Shown: positions 29,501 through 38,033, counted from the first letter of the stretch. The stretch is DNA of 64,000 nt from Methylobacterium sp. Leaf112 (GCF_001423295.1 NZ_LMNG01000031.1:448431-512430); one strand, 5' to 3'. Notes: generated by a model from the sequence alone, not told the origin. Translations and numbers: made by a program.

Positions 29501-30015
29501 GCAATTTCGTCCTGCGCAACGAGCCGGCCCTGTCGAGCATCATGGCGCAGGGACCGGCGAGCAGCGAGATCGTCGATGCGCGCGGCCGCAAGCAGATCGT
29601 GCAGAACGCCGGCAACGACGTGACCTTCGACCGCCTGCGCGCCAATTTCGTCCGCACCGGCGCGCGGGTCGACTTCACCGACGCGGCGATCTCCAACGCC
29701 GCCATGGGCTTCACCCTGAACGGCTACCTCGACACGGCGAAAGAACGCACGGACATCAACGGCACCTTCGTGCCGCTCTACGGCCTGAACAACGTGGTGT
29801 CGCAACTGCCGATCCTCGGACAGCTCCTCGGCGGCGGGCACAACGAGGGTCTGTTCGCCCTCAACTTCCGCGTCGCCGGCCGGCTGTCGAAGCCCGATGT
29901 CAGCGTCAATCCCCTTTCCGCCCTGGCGCCCGGCATCCTGCGCAAGCTCTTCAGCGCCGGCGGGGGCAACGACGGGATCATGGGGGCCGCGCCCATGGGC
30001 GAGACCGAACGATAG
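26566..30015 (+). CDS. Very large AsmA-like / YhdP-family (DUF3971) envelope protein
   Basis: About 1149 residues. A basic N-terminus (GRVAGRRRRW) and a single TM helix (VLWPVLILVLGVGLGLAGLVW, about 20-40) are followed by a very long periplasmic region of beta-strand repeats typical of AsmA/DUF3971 proteins. It ends with the conserved late segment (MGFTLNGYLDT, PLYGLNNVVSQLPILGQLLGG, GLFALNFRVAGRLSKPDVSVNPLSALAPG). Members such as YhdP and TamB are thought to form hydrophobic grooves that move phospholipids between inner and outer membranes. The start is uncertain (26566 chosen, 26488 possible). It is divergent from bcp and convergent with tyrS. Confidence 0.88.
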   Translation: MVQDTVTGLRPGRVAGRRRRWVLWPVLILVLGVGLGLAGLVWRLSNGPLRIDGMSERVASAIAGSIGTGWRVTLRDSALELDSENSLALRVAGLDIYNSEGALVVRAPQAVVSLDTWGLARLSVQPRAIEFRDLQMTALVHRNGAIAFAANDPDQAGAVQPHTLPSVDATQGAVSPISATVASIFGVVLDSAGIVGALDRARITNGRLTLIDDDARQRAVFEHVNGLFRRDATRNARVFELRIDGPHGEWRFGGDVQEAGGTRRTGIITLDDLPITDLLLLSGQSKLPVETDLKLSAKADVALDAGRIESMAATIRTSDGNFLIEEKDFNPVTIDSLAAKVSWDEAGRAMKLDALDYRGAGNSARLTGAWTAGAPDSDIAWTMSLAGRDATLRGANAQDRPVAIESLSAHLTGRAGGIAIDDFSVKAGPASGRITGTLGTTADDDGLTLRIAAANTDGRMAMRLWPEHVAPAARNYLVDYLRGGKVDSVDITVDMSGSELAAATRGEPMPDNAVHIAFAVSDATLAVSDDAPPLSRGRVTGVITGLTTTIRNVTADLRMADNRVLSITDGSFVIPKITPEAVVAQIGMRLGGGADALVSLMQTKMFKTLTGVDIDPASVKGTADLRIDFPLNLKQIPDLPDLPVTIGGTLTDVGVDKAFGKERLDAGRFTVSYDRGAFALKGDARVMGSPLTVDLRQPKPGAPGEVLVGLSLDEALRAKKGLPVAPQLTGAIPVRIAVPIGRPGSGKPPIRIEADLARAGIDGIVPGFTKAAGKPGRLAFTLIENASGGGFELRDIVLDAAPAAARGTASLGADGQFERADLSSLKLSPGDDMRLQLERSGNTYRIGVKGAVADARPILRGLTGQDGKSKGDAAPKDIDADLSLAILTGFNGEALTNASVKLVLKGKDVRSGRVQGRFGAAPFTAQIGRSDQGPTLTLDTQDAGATLRFADIYKRMYGGRLIMSTALNDGPQAGVVQIRNFVLRNEPALSSIMAQGPASSEIVDARGRKQIVQNAGNDVTFDRLRANFVRTGARVDFTDAAISNAAMGFTLNGYLDTAKERTDINGTFVPLYGLNNVVSQLPILGQLLGGGHNEGLFALNFRVAGRLSKPDVSVNPLSALAPGILRKLFSAGGGNDGIMGAAPMGETER

Positions 30016-30039
30016 GCCGCGCAGCCCGGGCCGGGGCGT

Positions 30040-31317
30040 CTACCCGACCTTCAGCAGCACGTGCTTCTTGCGGCCGAAGGACAGCTTGATCACCCCGTCC
30101 GCCGTCACGTCGCCCGTGCGCAGCACCGCCCGCTCGTCGGTCAGCGCCACGTCGTTCACCCGCAGGCCGCCACCCTTGATCTGGCGGCGGGCCTCACTCG
30201 TGGACGGCACCAGCTTGGCGTATTCCGGACCGAAGGCCGAGAGCACGCCGAGCCCGGCATCGAGGAGGTCGGCCGAGACGATCACGGTCGGCAGATCCTG
30301 CGACACGCTGCCTTCGACGAAGGTCTTCCGCGCCGTCTCGGCGGCACTGTCCGCCGCCTCGCGTCCGTGCATCAGGGCCGTGGCCTCGCTCGCCAGGACC
30401 TTCTTGGCCTCGTTGATCTCGGCGCCCTGCAGCGCCGACAACCGGGCGATCTCCCCCATAGGCAGCAGGGTGAACAGCTTGAGGAAGCGGCCGATATCGG
30501 CGTCCTCGGTGTTGCGCCAGAACTGCCAGTAATCGTACGGCGAGAGCATGCCGGCATCGAGCCACACGGCCCCGGCGGCGGTCTTGCCCATCTTGGCGCC
30601 CGAGGCCGTGGTGAGGAGCGGGCAGGTGAGGCCGTAGAGTTGCGGCGTGCCCATCCGGCGCCCGAGATCGATGCCGTTGACGATGTTGCCCCATTGGTCC
30701 GAGCCGCCCATCTGCATCGTGCAGCCGTAGCGGCGGTTCAGCTCGACGAAGTCGTAGGACTGGAGGATCATGTAGTTGAATTCGAGGAACGACAGTTCCT
30801 GGTCGCGCTCCAGCCGCATGCGGACGCTGTCCATGGACATCATCCGGTTGACGGAGAAATGCCGGCCGATATCGCGCAGCATCTCGATGTAGTTGAGCTT
30901 CGTCAGCCATTCGGCATTGTCGACCATGGTCGCGGCGTTGCGGCCGCCCTCGAACTTGAGGAACCGCGCGAACGTCTTCTGAATGCCGAGCTTGTTCTCC
31001 TCGATCTGCGCGAGGGTGAGGATCTTTCGTGATTCGTCGCGGCCGGAAGGGTCGCCGACCCGGGTGGTGCCGCCGCCCATGAGGGTGATGGGCGTGCCGC
31101 CCGTGGCCTGGAGCCAGTGCAGCATCATGATCGACAGGAGGTGGCCGACATGGAGCGAGGCCGCCGTGCAATCGTAGCCCACATAGGTGGTGAGCCGGCC
31201 TTCCAGCGCCGCCGCGTCGATGCCGGCAAGGTCCGAGCCCTGATGGATGAAGCCGCGCTCGGACAGCACTCGGAGGAAATCGGATTTCGGAGCGAAGGCG
31301 TCGGGCGCGGGGGACAT
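30040..31317 (-). CDS. tyrS: Tyrosyl-tRNA synthetase
   Basis: 425 residues, class I aminoacyl-tRNA synthetase. The HIGH-type motif is HVGHL (about residue 57) after the substrate-binding YVGYDCTAASLH. MGGSDQWGNIVNG binds tyrosine. KMGKT replaces KMSKS, as in many TyrRS. A C-terminal S4-like RNA-binding domain follows (EARRQIKGGGLRVNDVALTD). The ATG at 31317 gives the expected N-terminus. It is divergent from anmK with 113 bp between. Confidence 0.97.
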   Translation of the reverse strand: MSPAPDAFAPKSDFLRVLSERGFIHQGSDLAGIDAAALEGRLTTYVGYDCTAASLHVGHLLSIMMLHWLQATGGTPITLMGGGTTRVGDPSGRDESRKILTLAQIEENKLGIQKTFARFLKFEGGRNAATMVDNAEWLTKLNYIEMLRDIGRHFSVNRMMSMDSVRMRLERDQELSFLEFNYMILQSYDFVELNRRYGCTMQMGGSDQWGNIVNGIDLGRRMGTPQLYGLTCPLLTTASGAKMGKTAAGAVWLDAGMLSPYDYWQFWRNTEDADIGRFLKLFTLLPMGEIARLSALQGAEINEAKKVLASEATALMHGREAADSAAETARKTFVEGSVSQDLPTVIVSADLLDAGLGVLSAFGPEYAKLVPSTSEARRQIKGGGLRVNDVALTDERAVLRTGDVTADGVIKLSFGRKKHVLLKVG

Positions 31318-31430
31318 GGACGGTTCCGGTGTCGGAGGATCACGGGGGTGGGACACGGCGCGGACCGGCGTGATAGCACCGCGCGTCATTGCGCCGGCTC
31401 TTAGCAGGGCTGACCGAGGAAGGCACGACC

Positions 31431-32570
31431 ATGACCATGATGCGCGCCATCGGCCTGATGAGCGGAACGTCCCTCGACGGCGTCGACGTCGCCCTCATCG
31501 AGACCGACGGGCACGACGTGCGGGTGGTGCAGAGCCACAACGGCTACCTCGAACCCCTCGGCCCCACGGGCTATCGCGGCTACTCGGACGAGGATCGCGA
31601 TCTGCTGCGCCGCGCGCTCGCCGATTCGGAGGCCGTCACGGCGCGGGAGGATCGGCCGGGGTGCCTTCCCGAGGCGGAAGCCTTCGTCACCGCTGCCCAT
31701 GCCGAAGCGGTGGAGAGTTTCCTCGCCGACAACGGCCTGACGCCCGCCGACATCGACGTCATCGGCTTCCACGGCCAGACCGTGGTGCACCGGCCCGACC
31801 AGCGCATGAGCGTGCAGATCGGCGACGGGGCGGCGCTCAGCCGTCGCCTCGGCATCCCCGTGGTGTCGGACCTGCGCCACGCCGACATCGCGGCGGGCGG
31901 ACAAGGCGCCCCCCTGGTGCCGGTGTTCCATCAGGCGCTCGCCCGCGCCTCGGGCTTCGAGGGCGCGCTCGGCATCCTCAACATCGGCGGCGTCGCCAAC
32001 GCCACCCTCATCGCCTCGAACGGCGAAGTCATCGCCTTCGACACCGGGCCGGGCAACGCGCTCATCGACGACTGGATGCGCGAGCGCACGGGCCGCCCCC
32101 TGGACGACGGCGGCCGCACCGCCGCGCGGGGACGCCCCGATGAGCCGCTGTTGGCCTGGCTCCTCATCCACCCGTTCTTCGCGCGCCGGCCGCCGAAGTC
32201 GCTCGATCGCAACTGGTTCTCGCACAAGCTCGCCGGGCAGCTCTCGACGGAGGACGGCGCGGCGACGCTCACGGCCTTCACGGCGCGCGCCGTGGCGCGG
32301 GCGTTGGACCACGCGCCCGAGATTCCGGCCCGCTGGATCGTCGCCGGCGGAGGGGCGCGCAACGGCGAACTGGTGCGCCTCCTGAACTACCACCTGCGCG
32401 CCGAGATCACGACGGCCGACGCCATCGGCTGGTCCTCGGCCTATCTCGAGGCCCAGGCCTTCGCGCATCTCGCCGTGCGCTCGCTGAAAGGCCTGCCGAT
32501 CACCTTCCCGTCGACCACGGGGGTGCGCGAGGCGATGACGGGCGGCGTGCTGGCGCGGCCGGAGGACTGA
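31431..32570 (+). CDS. anmK: Anhydro-N-acetylmuramic acid kinase
   Basis: 379 residues. It converts 1,6-anhydro-MurNAc from peptidoglycan turnover to MurNAc-6-phosphate, feeding cell-wall recycling. Visible motifs are IGLMSGTSLDGVDVAL at the N-terminus (ATP phosphate loop), VIGFHGQTVVHRP, VSDLRHADIAAGGQGAPL, LNIGGVAN, FDTGPGNALID (catalytic Asp region) and VAGGGARNG. GAGGAAGG lies 8 nt before the ATG at 31431. An upstream TTG frame is ignored. No murQ nearby. Confidence 0.96.
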   Translation: MTMMRAIGLMSGTSLDGVDVALIETDGHDVRVVQSHNGYLEPLGPTGYRGYSDEDRDLLRRALADSEAVTAREDRPGCLPEAEAFVTAAHAEAVESFLADNGLTPADIDVIGFHGQTVVHRPDQRMSVQIGDGAALSRRLGIPVVSDLRHADIAAGGQGAPLVPVFHQALARASGFEGALGILNIGGVANATLIASNGEVIAFDTGPGNALIDDWMRERTGRPLDDGGRTAARGRPDEPLLAWLLIHPFFARRPPKSLDRNWFSHKLAGQLSTEDGAATLTAFTARAVARALDHAPEIPARWIVAGGGARNGELVRLLNYHLRAEITTADAIGWSSAYLEAQAFAHLAVRSLKGLPITFPSTTGVREAMTGGVLARPED

Positions 32571-32650
32571 AGGCATTCACACCGATTCGTGACCGGACAC
32601 GGTGGCGGCGGCGCGCGTTCTCTCCTGGAATTCCTCCAGACGAGAGAACC

Positions 32651-33742
32651 ATGGGCGAGACCTACCTGCGCTATCACGACGGCATCGAGACGCCGAAACC
32701 CGACGAGGATGCGGTGATCGACAAGATCATCGCCTCGATGATCCGCGAGAGCGAGACCACGGCGAAGCGCTACGGCCACGCCGTGCGTGCCTCCCACGCC
32801 AAGGTCAGCGGCGTGGTCGTGGGCGAGCTGCACATTCCAGACAACCTGCCGCCGGAACTGGCGCAGGGCCTGTTCGCCAGGCCCGGCACCCATCCGGTGG
32901 TGGTGCGATTCGCGCAGGGCCCCGGCGAGCTCCTCAAGGATTCCGTGTCCACCCACCGCGGCATGGCCATCAAGGTGTTCGGCGTCGAGGGCGAGAAACT
33001 CCCGGGTCACGATGCCCCGACGCAGGACTTCGTCCTCGCCACCGGCCCGGTCTTCCCCAACCCCGACGCGGCGGGCTTCCTCGGCAGCATGAAGCAGCTC
33101 GAGCTCGGCACAAAAGCGCCGGAAGATGTGAAGGTCATCGTCTCGAAGATGGCCCAGGCCGCCAACACCCTAGTGAAGACCTTCACCGGCAAGGACACGC
33201 CGATCTTCGACTTCTTCGGCCACGCCCCGAAACATCCCCTGGCCGAGCCGTATTACAGTCAGGCGGCCCTGCGGTACGGTGACCACGTCGCCAAGCTCGG
33301 CGCCTTCCCGGCGACGGCGGCCCAGGGCGCCCTGGCCGACGCGACCCTCGACCCCGGGGCGGACCCGGACGTGTTCCGCCATGCCGTGACGGCGCAGTTC
33401 CGCGAGGCCGAGGCGGTGTTCGAGATCCGGGTCCAGCTCTGCACCGATCTCGACGCCATGCCCATCGAGGACGCCTCGAAGGAATGGTCCGACACGAAAA
33501 GCCCCTATCGCACGGTGGCCCGCCTCGTCTTGCCTGTGCAGGTGGCCGACAGCCCGGCGCGCCTCGCCTACGCCGACGACGTGCTGGGATTCCGCCCCGC
33601 CCATAGCCTCGCCGCGCACCGGCCGCTCGGCTCCCTCATGCGGGCACGCCTCAAGACCTACGCGGCCCTCTCGCGCTTCCGGCACGAGCGCAACGCCGTG
33701 TCCGAGGTGGAACCCCGGGGAATCGCTGACGTCCCGGCCTGA
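32651..33742 (+). CDS. Catalase-family (heme) protein, small type
   Basis: 363 residues, shorter than classical catalases (about 480 or more). It has the distal His49 in VRASHAKVSG, the following HPVVVRFAQGPG and STHRGMAIKVFGVEGEK, and near the C-terminus a proximal RxxxY (RLKTY, after RPLGSLMRA) that could ligate heme. These features fit the SrpA/KatA-related mini-catalase group, whose members are peroxidases, catalases or of unknown substrate. There is no signal peptide. AGAGAACC before the ATG is a modest ribosome site. A strong hairpin follows. Activity is uncertain. Confidence 0.85.
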   Translation: MGETYLRYHDGIETPKPDEDAVIDKIIASMIRESETTAKRYGHAVRASHAKVSGVVVGELHIPDNLPPELAQGLFARPGTHPVVVRFAQGPGELLKDSVSTHRGMAIKVFGVEGEKLPGHDAPTQDFVLATGPVFPNPDAAGFLGSMKQLELGTKAPEDVKVIVSKMAQAANTLVKTFTGKDTPIFDFFGHAPKHPLAEPYYSQAALRYGDHVAKLGAFPATAAQGALADATLDPGADPDVFRHAVTAQFREAEAVFEIRVQLCTDLDAMPIEDASKEWSDTKSPYRTVARLVLPVQVADSPARLAYADDVLGFRPAHSLAAHRPLGSLMRARLKTYAALSRFRHERNAVSEVEPRGIADVPA

Positions 33743-33747
33743 AGACC

Positions 33748-33785
33748 GCCGGGCCGGCGCCGTATGGGACGGGCGCCGGCCCGGC
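33748..33785. terminator. Strong GC hairpin terminator
   Basis: Perfect 14-bp stem GCCGGGCCGGCGCC (33748-33761) with GGCGCCGGCCCGGC (33772-33785), 10-nt loop, then ATTTGTG. It lies immediately after the catalase-family gene and before aroC. The T-tract is short. Confidence 0.75.
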
Positions 33786-33825
33786 ATTTGTGACTCGCGA
33801 AGACCCGCGCTAGAGCGGGGGCACC

Positions 33826-34929
33826 ATGTCCCACAACACCTTCGGCCACCTCTTCCGCGTCACCACCTTCGGCGAGAGCCACGGCGTCGCCCTCGGCTGC
33901 ATCGTCGACGGCTGCCCGCCCGGGGTGCCCATCGAGGCCGCCGATATCCAGGCGGAGCTGGACCGTCGCAAGCCCGGCCAGTCGCGCTTCACCACTCAGC
34001 GGCGCGAGCCCGATCAGGTCCGCATCCTCTCGGGCGTGTTCTCGGACGACCGCACCGGCGGCCGGCAGCTCACCACCGGCACGCCCATCGCCCTGGAGAT
34101 CGAGAACACCGACCAGCGCTCGAAGGATTACTCGGAGATCCGCGACAGCTACCGGCCGGGCCATGCCGACTACGCCTACGACGCCAAGTACGGCATCCGC
34201 GACTATCGCGGCGGCGGACGTTCCTCGGCCCGCGAGACCGCCGCCCGCGTCGCCGCCGGGGCCATCGCGCGCCGGGTCCTGCCCAGGGGCGTGATCATCC
34301 GTGCCGCCCTGGTGCAGATGGGCCCGCACGCCGTCGACCGGTCGCTCTGGGACTGGGACGAGGTCGCCCGTAACCCGTTCTTCTGCCCCGATGCCGGGAC
34401 GGCGGCGTTCTACGAGACCTACCTCGATGAGATCCGAAAGGACGGCTCGTCCATCGGCGCGGTGATCGAGGTGGTGGCCGAGGGCGTGCCGCCCGGCCTC
34501 GGCGCGCCGATCTACGGCAAGCTCGACGCGGATCTCGCCGCCGCGATGATGTCCATCAACGCCGTGAAGGGTGTCGAGATCGGTGACGGCTTCGCGTCCG
34601 CCGCCCTGCGCGGCGAGGACAACGCCGACGAGATGCGCTCGGGCAATGCCGGCGCCCCCACCTTCCTCGCCAACCATGCCGGCGGCGTGCTGGGCGGCAT
34701 CTCCACCGGCCAGCCGATCGTCTGCCGATTCGCCGTGAAGCCGACCTCGTCGATCCTGACGCCGCGCATGAGCGTGACCAACGACAACCGGGACGTCGAC
34801 CTCGTCACCAAGGGCCGCCACGACCCCTGCGTCGGCATCCGCGCCGTACCGGTGGCCGAGGCCATGATGGCCTGCGTCCTTGCCGATCACTATCTGCGCC
34901 ACCGGGGGCAGGTGGGCGAGCGGGCCTGA
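33826..34929 (+). CDS. aroC: Chorismate synthase
   Basis: 367 residues. It makes chorismate from EPSP, using reduced FMN, as the last step of the shikimate pathway. Signatures are GESHGVALGCIVDGCPPG at the N-terminus, RPGHADYAYDAKYGIRDYRGGGRSSARET as overlapping pieces around residues 107-135, and the C-terminal KPTSSI and GRHDPCVGIRAVPVAEAM. Length is normal. It starts 40 bp after the hairpin and is probably cotranscribed with ribB, 50 bp downstream. Confidence 0.97.
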   Translation: MSHNTFGHLFRVTTFGESHGVALGCIVDGCPPGVPIEAADIQAELDRRKPGQSRFTTQRREPDQVRILSGVFSDDRTGGRQLTTGTPIALEIENTDQRSKDYSEIRDSYRPGHADYAYDAKYGIRDYRGGGRSSARETAARVAAGAIARRVLPRGVIIRAALVQMGPHAVDRSLWDWDEVARNPFFCPDAGTAAFYETYLDEIRKDGSSIGAVIEVVAEGVPPGLGAPIYGKLDADLAAAMMSINAVKGVEIGDGFASAALRGEDNADEMRSGNAGAPTFLANHAGGVLGGISTGQPIVCRFAVKPTSSILTPRMSVTNDNRDVDLVTKGRHDPCVGIRAVPVAEAMMACVLADHYLRHRGQVGERA

Positions 34930-34979
34930 GCCCGCCCCACCCCGCCGTACCCGCCATCGTGATTCCGAGAGATTTGCCC

Positions 34980-36056
34980 GTGCCCCACACCCATGTCACG
35001 CAGGCCATCGAGGCCTATGCCCGCGGCGAGATCGTCGTGGTCACCGACGACGACGATCGCGAGAACGAGGGCGATCTCGTCGTCGCCGCCTCCCTCTGCA
35101 CGCCGGAGAAGATGGCCTTCATCGTCCGCAACACCTGCGGCATCGTCTGCGCGCCCCTGACCCGGGCCGAGGCCAGGCGCCTGCGCCTCGATCCCATGGT
35201 GGCGGCCAACGATGCGCCGCTGGGCACCGCCTTCACCGTGACGGTGGACGTGAAGCACGGGCTCACCACCGGCATCTCCGCCGAACAGCGCTGCAACACC
35301 GTACGGGCGCTCGCCAACGGCAACATGGGCGAGTCGGACTTCGTACGGCCCGGCCACGTCTTCCCCCTCATCGCCAAGGATGGCGGCGTGCTCATGCGCT
35401 CCGGCCACACCGAGGCGGCCGTCGACCTGTGCAAGCTCGCCGGTCTCCCGCCCGTCGGCGTGATCTGCGAGCTCGCTAACGACGACGGCACCGTGATGAA
35501 GGGCCCGCAGATCACGGCCTTCGCGGACACGCACGATCTGAAGCGCGTCTCGGTGGCCGACCTCATCGCCTACCGGCAGGCTCGTGAAAAGCTGGTCGAG
35601 CGCGTCGGGACCTTCCCGGTGACCACGGAGGCGGGCGTGATGACGGGCTACGCCTACACCACGCCGTTCGAGACCGTGCAGCAATTCGCTTTCGTGTACG
35701 GCGACATCGGCGACGGGCGCGACGTGCTGGTGCGCCTGCACCGCTCCAACGTGGTGGCCGACGTGATCGAGGGCGGCCGGCAGATCGAGGCGGTGAAACG
35801 CCGCTTCGTCCAGGAAGGCCGGGGCATCCTCGTCTACCTTCGCGATGGCTCGGCGGGTGTTCCGCTCCAGTCCTATGCCGAGGAGGGCGCGGAGGCCCAG
35901 CGCGTGCGGGCCTGGCGCGAAGTCGGCCTGGGCGCACAGATCCTGCGCGACCTCGGTGTCGTCTCGATCCGGAACCTCGCGACCTCGTCGCGGGCCTATG
36001 TCGGTCTATCGGGCTTCGGGATCGAGTTCTTGGGGGACGAGCGCCTGGAGGGGTAA
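34980..36056 (+). CDS. ribB: 3,4-dihydroxy-2-butanone-4-phosphate synthase with degenerate GTP cyclohydrolase II-like tail
   Basis: 358 residues from a GTG at 34980 with GAGAGA upstream (a GTG at 34959 is an alternative). Residues 1-205 form RibB: the metal and substrate sites DDDDRENEGDL, TTGISAEQR and MRSGHTEAAVDL are all present, so it should make DHBP from ribulose-5-phosphate for riboflavin. Residues about 210-355 align with RibA (FAFVYGDIGDGRDVLVRLH, EGRGILVYLRDG). However, the Zn-binding cysteine cluster expected after VRLH is replaced by RSNVVADVIEGG, so this domain cannot be a normal GTP cyclohydrolase II. The same arrangement is common in Rhizobiales. Confidence 0.94.
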   Translation: MPHTHVTQAIEAYARGEIVVVTDDDDRENEGDLVVAASLCTPEKMAFIVRNTCGIVCAPLTRAEARRLRLDPMVAANDAPLGTAFTVTVDVKHGLTTGISAEQRCNTVRALANGNMGESDFVRPGHVFPLIAKDGGVLMRSGHTEAAVDLCKLAGLPPVGVICELANDDGTVMKGPQITAFADTHDLKRVSVADLIAYRQAREKLVERVGTFPVTTEAGVMTGYAYTTPFETVQQFAFVYGDIGDGRDVLVRLHRSNVVADVIEGGRQIEAVKRRFVQEGRGILVYLRDGSAGVPLQSYAEEGAEAQRVRAWREVGLGAQILRDLGVVSIRNLATSSRAYVGLSGFGIEFLGDERLEG

Positions 36057-36108
36057 GATGCCGCGAGGCCATCCTGAATCACCACAGGGAAGCGCAGCAC
36101 GGAGAAAG

Positions 36109-36141
36109 GCCGGATCGCAGCCTCGTACGCCGTGATCCGGC
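36109..36141 (-). terminator. Weak terminator hairpin for the HDAC-family gene
   Basis: GCCGGATC (36109-36116) pairs with GATCCGGC (36134-36141). On the minus strand it is followed by CTTTCTCC. It lies between the convergent ribB and HDAC-family genes. Confidence 0.5.
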
Positions 36142-36147
36142 GGACGC

Positions 36148-37077
36148 TCACCGCCCCATCAGCGCGTCCACGTGCGCGGCCACCGACAAGCCCAGGCCCT
36201 TGAGGCTGTAGCCGCCCTCCAGCACCGAGACGACGCGCCCACCCGCGTGCTTCTCGGCGATCTCCATGACCCGGCGCGTGGCCCAGCCGAAATCCGCCTC
36301 GTCGAGCTGGATATGGGCCAGGGGATCGAGGCGGTGGGCGTCGAACCCCGCCGAGATCACGATGAGGTCGGGGGCGAACGCCTCCAACCGGCGCAGGATG
36401 CCGGCCTCGAACACCTCCCGGAAGCGCTCGCTGCCGTCGCCGGCGCGCAGGGGCACGTTGACGATGGTGTCGTGGTTGCCGCGCTCCGAGGCGGCGCCCG
36501 TGCCGGGATAAAGCGGCATCTCGTGCGTCGAGGCGTAGAGGACGCTCGCGTCGTCCCAGAAGATGTCCTGGGAGCCGTTGCCGTGGTGGACGTCCCAGTC
36601 GATCAGGGCGACCCGGGAGGCGCCGTGCGCCTGCCGCGCATGGCGCGCCGCGATGGCCGCGTGGTTGAACACGCAGAAGCCCATGGCCTGCATACGCTCG
36701 GCGTGGTGGCCGGGCGGACGCATGGCCACGAAGGCGTTGCGGCACTCGCCCTTCATCACCGCGTCGACGGCATGGACCGCCCCGCCGACGCCGCGCAGGG
36801 CCGCCTCGATGGTGCCGGGCGACAGCAGGGTGTCGCCGTCGATCTGGACGAAGCCTTCGCGCGGGGCGGCTTCGATGAGAGCCTGCACGTAGGGTACGGG
36901 ATGGACCAGGGTCGGCACCGCCGCGTCGGCGAGGGGGGCGAGCCCACGCACGAGGCCGGCGAATCGCTCGTCCTCCAGCACCCGGTCCACGGCACGGATC
37001 CGCTCGGCACTCTCGGGGTGCCCGGCCGGCATGGCGTGGTCGAGGGCAGCGGGATGGCTCACGTAAAGCGTCGTCAC
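36148..37077 (-). CDS. Histone deacetylase-family (acetoin utilisation-type) amidohydrolase
   Basis: 309 residues from a GTG at 37077, with GGGAGGG 5 nt upstream. Class II HDAC-like signature: RPPGHHAERMQAMGFCVFN (tandem catalytic His), the Zn ligands in DWDVHHGNGSQDIFW and ISAGFDAHRLDPL, and VLEGGYSL with the transition-state Tyr near the end. The family removes acetyl groups from polyamines, lysines or related amides in the cytoplasm. The substrate is unknown here. It is divergent from the L,D-transpeptidase gene. Confidence 0.92.
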   Translation of the reverse strand: MTTLYVSHPAALDHAMPAGHPESAERIRAVDRVLEDERFAGLVRGLAPLADAAVPTLVHPVPYVQALIEAAPREGFVQIDGDTLLSPGTIEAALRGVGGAVHAVDAVMKGECRNAFVAMRPPGHHAERMQAMGFCVFNHAAIAARHARQAHGASRVALIDWDVHHGNGSQDIFWDDASVLYASTHEMPLYPGTGAASERGNHDTIVNVPLRAGDGSERFREVFEAGILRRLEAFAPDLIVISAGFDAHRLDPLAHIQLDEADFGWATRRVMEIAEKHAGGRVVSVLEGGYSLKGLGLSVAAHVDALMGR

Positions 37078-37200
37078 ATCATCCCTCCCGAGCGGATGCC
37101 CGCCGTTGTCGTTGCGTTGAAGCAACAGGCGATGCAATTGCGCCACGTCTTCGTCGCGTGACCCTACGTTGGGATGCGCGCTCGGGTTAGGTTGCGCAAG

Positions 37201-37246
37201 ACCTCATCAACCAAGACCTCATCAACCAAGTTCCTCATCAACCAAG
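37201..37246. repeat. Three tandem copies of a 15-16-bp unit
   Basis: ACCTCATCAACCAAG at 37201-37215 and 37216-37230 (identical), then TTCCTCATCAACCAAG at 37231-37246. The array lies in the 5' region of the L,D-transpeptidase gene, 55 bp before its ATG. Confidence 0.95.
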
Positions 37247-37300
37247 TTTGTGTCGCGCCGGATTTTCGGCACGACGCGGGCATGCCGACAGGCCCGTTCC

Positions 37301-37936
37301 ATGCGCCCACTTCCCCTCCTGGCCGCCCTCGCGTGCGCGCTCTCCCTGACCGCCTGCAACACGCAGACCGCCAACGTCGCCGCGCCGGGGGTGACCCAGA
37401 CGGCCGCGGCGACGCCGGCCGCCCTCACGGGCGAGGCGCGCGACAAGGCGTGGATGAAACTCGCGCCCAGTGCCGTCATCGACCCGAAGATCGCCCGCGC
37501 CACCGTCGATTACCCTAGCCGGGAAGCGCCCGGCACCGTGATCGTGGTCACGAAGGAGCGCCGGCTGTACTTCGTGCTGCCCGACGGCAAGGCCGTGCGC
37601 TACCCCGTGGCGGTCGGCCATGCGGGCATGGCCTGGGCCGGTACGGCGGAAGTCGACCGCAAGGGCGAGTGGCCGGACTGGAACCCGCCCCCCGAGATGC
37701 TGGCGCGCCGGCCCGATCTGCCCAAGCGCCTCGAAGGCGGACCGACGAGCCCGATCGGGGCGCGTGCCCTCTACCTCGCCGAGGGCAAGAAGGACACGCT
37801 GTTCCGCATCCACGGCACCAACGAGCCCGAAAAGATCGGCCAGGCGGTCTCGTCCGGCTGCATCCGCATGCTCAACGACGACGTGGTCGACCTCTACGAC
37901 CGCGTGCCCATCGGCTCGAAGGTCATCGTGCGCTGA
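37301..37936 (+). CDS. L,D-transpeptidase (YkuD domain), lipoprotein
   Basis: 211 residues. The signal peptide ends in lipobox LTAC (Cys near residue 20), predicting a membrane-anchored periplasmic enzyme. The YkuD domain starts near residue 75 (GTVIVVTKERRLYFVLPDGKA) and carries the catalytic RIHGTNEPEKIG and SSGCIRMLNDDVVDLY (nucleophile Cys). It would form 3-3 peptidoglycan cross-links or attach proteins to the wall. Length fits the short ErfK/YbiS/YcfS/YnhG type found as many paralogues in Rhizobiales. The ATG at 37301 is the only start giving a clean signal peptide. Confidence 0.92.
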   Translation: MRPLPLLAALACALSLTACNTQTANVAAPGVTQTAAATPAALTGEARDKAWMKLAPSAVIDPKIARATVDYPSREAPGTVIVVTKERRLYFVLPDGKAVRYPVAVGHAGMAWAGTAEVDRKGEWPDWNPPPEMLARRPDLPKRLEGGPTSPIGARALYLAEGKKDTLFRIHGTNEPEKIGQAVSSGCIRMLNDDVVDLYDRVPIGSKVIVR

Positions 37937-38033
37937 TCGCACGGAGAGCGCACCGCCATCCGCCCGACCGGCGTCCGCGTCCCTCGGGTTTAGACATCTT
38001 TCGATAAGTCTCATTCGTGATCAGGCTTTAACC

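Noticed and set aside
37201..37246. Possible CRISPR array
   Set aside because: Units of 15-16 bp are directly adjacent, without spacers, so this is a simple tandem repeat.
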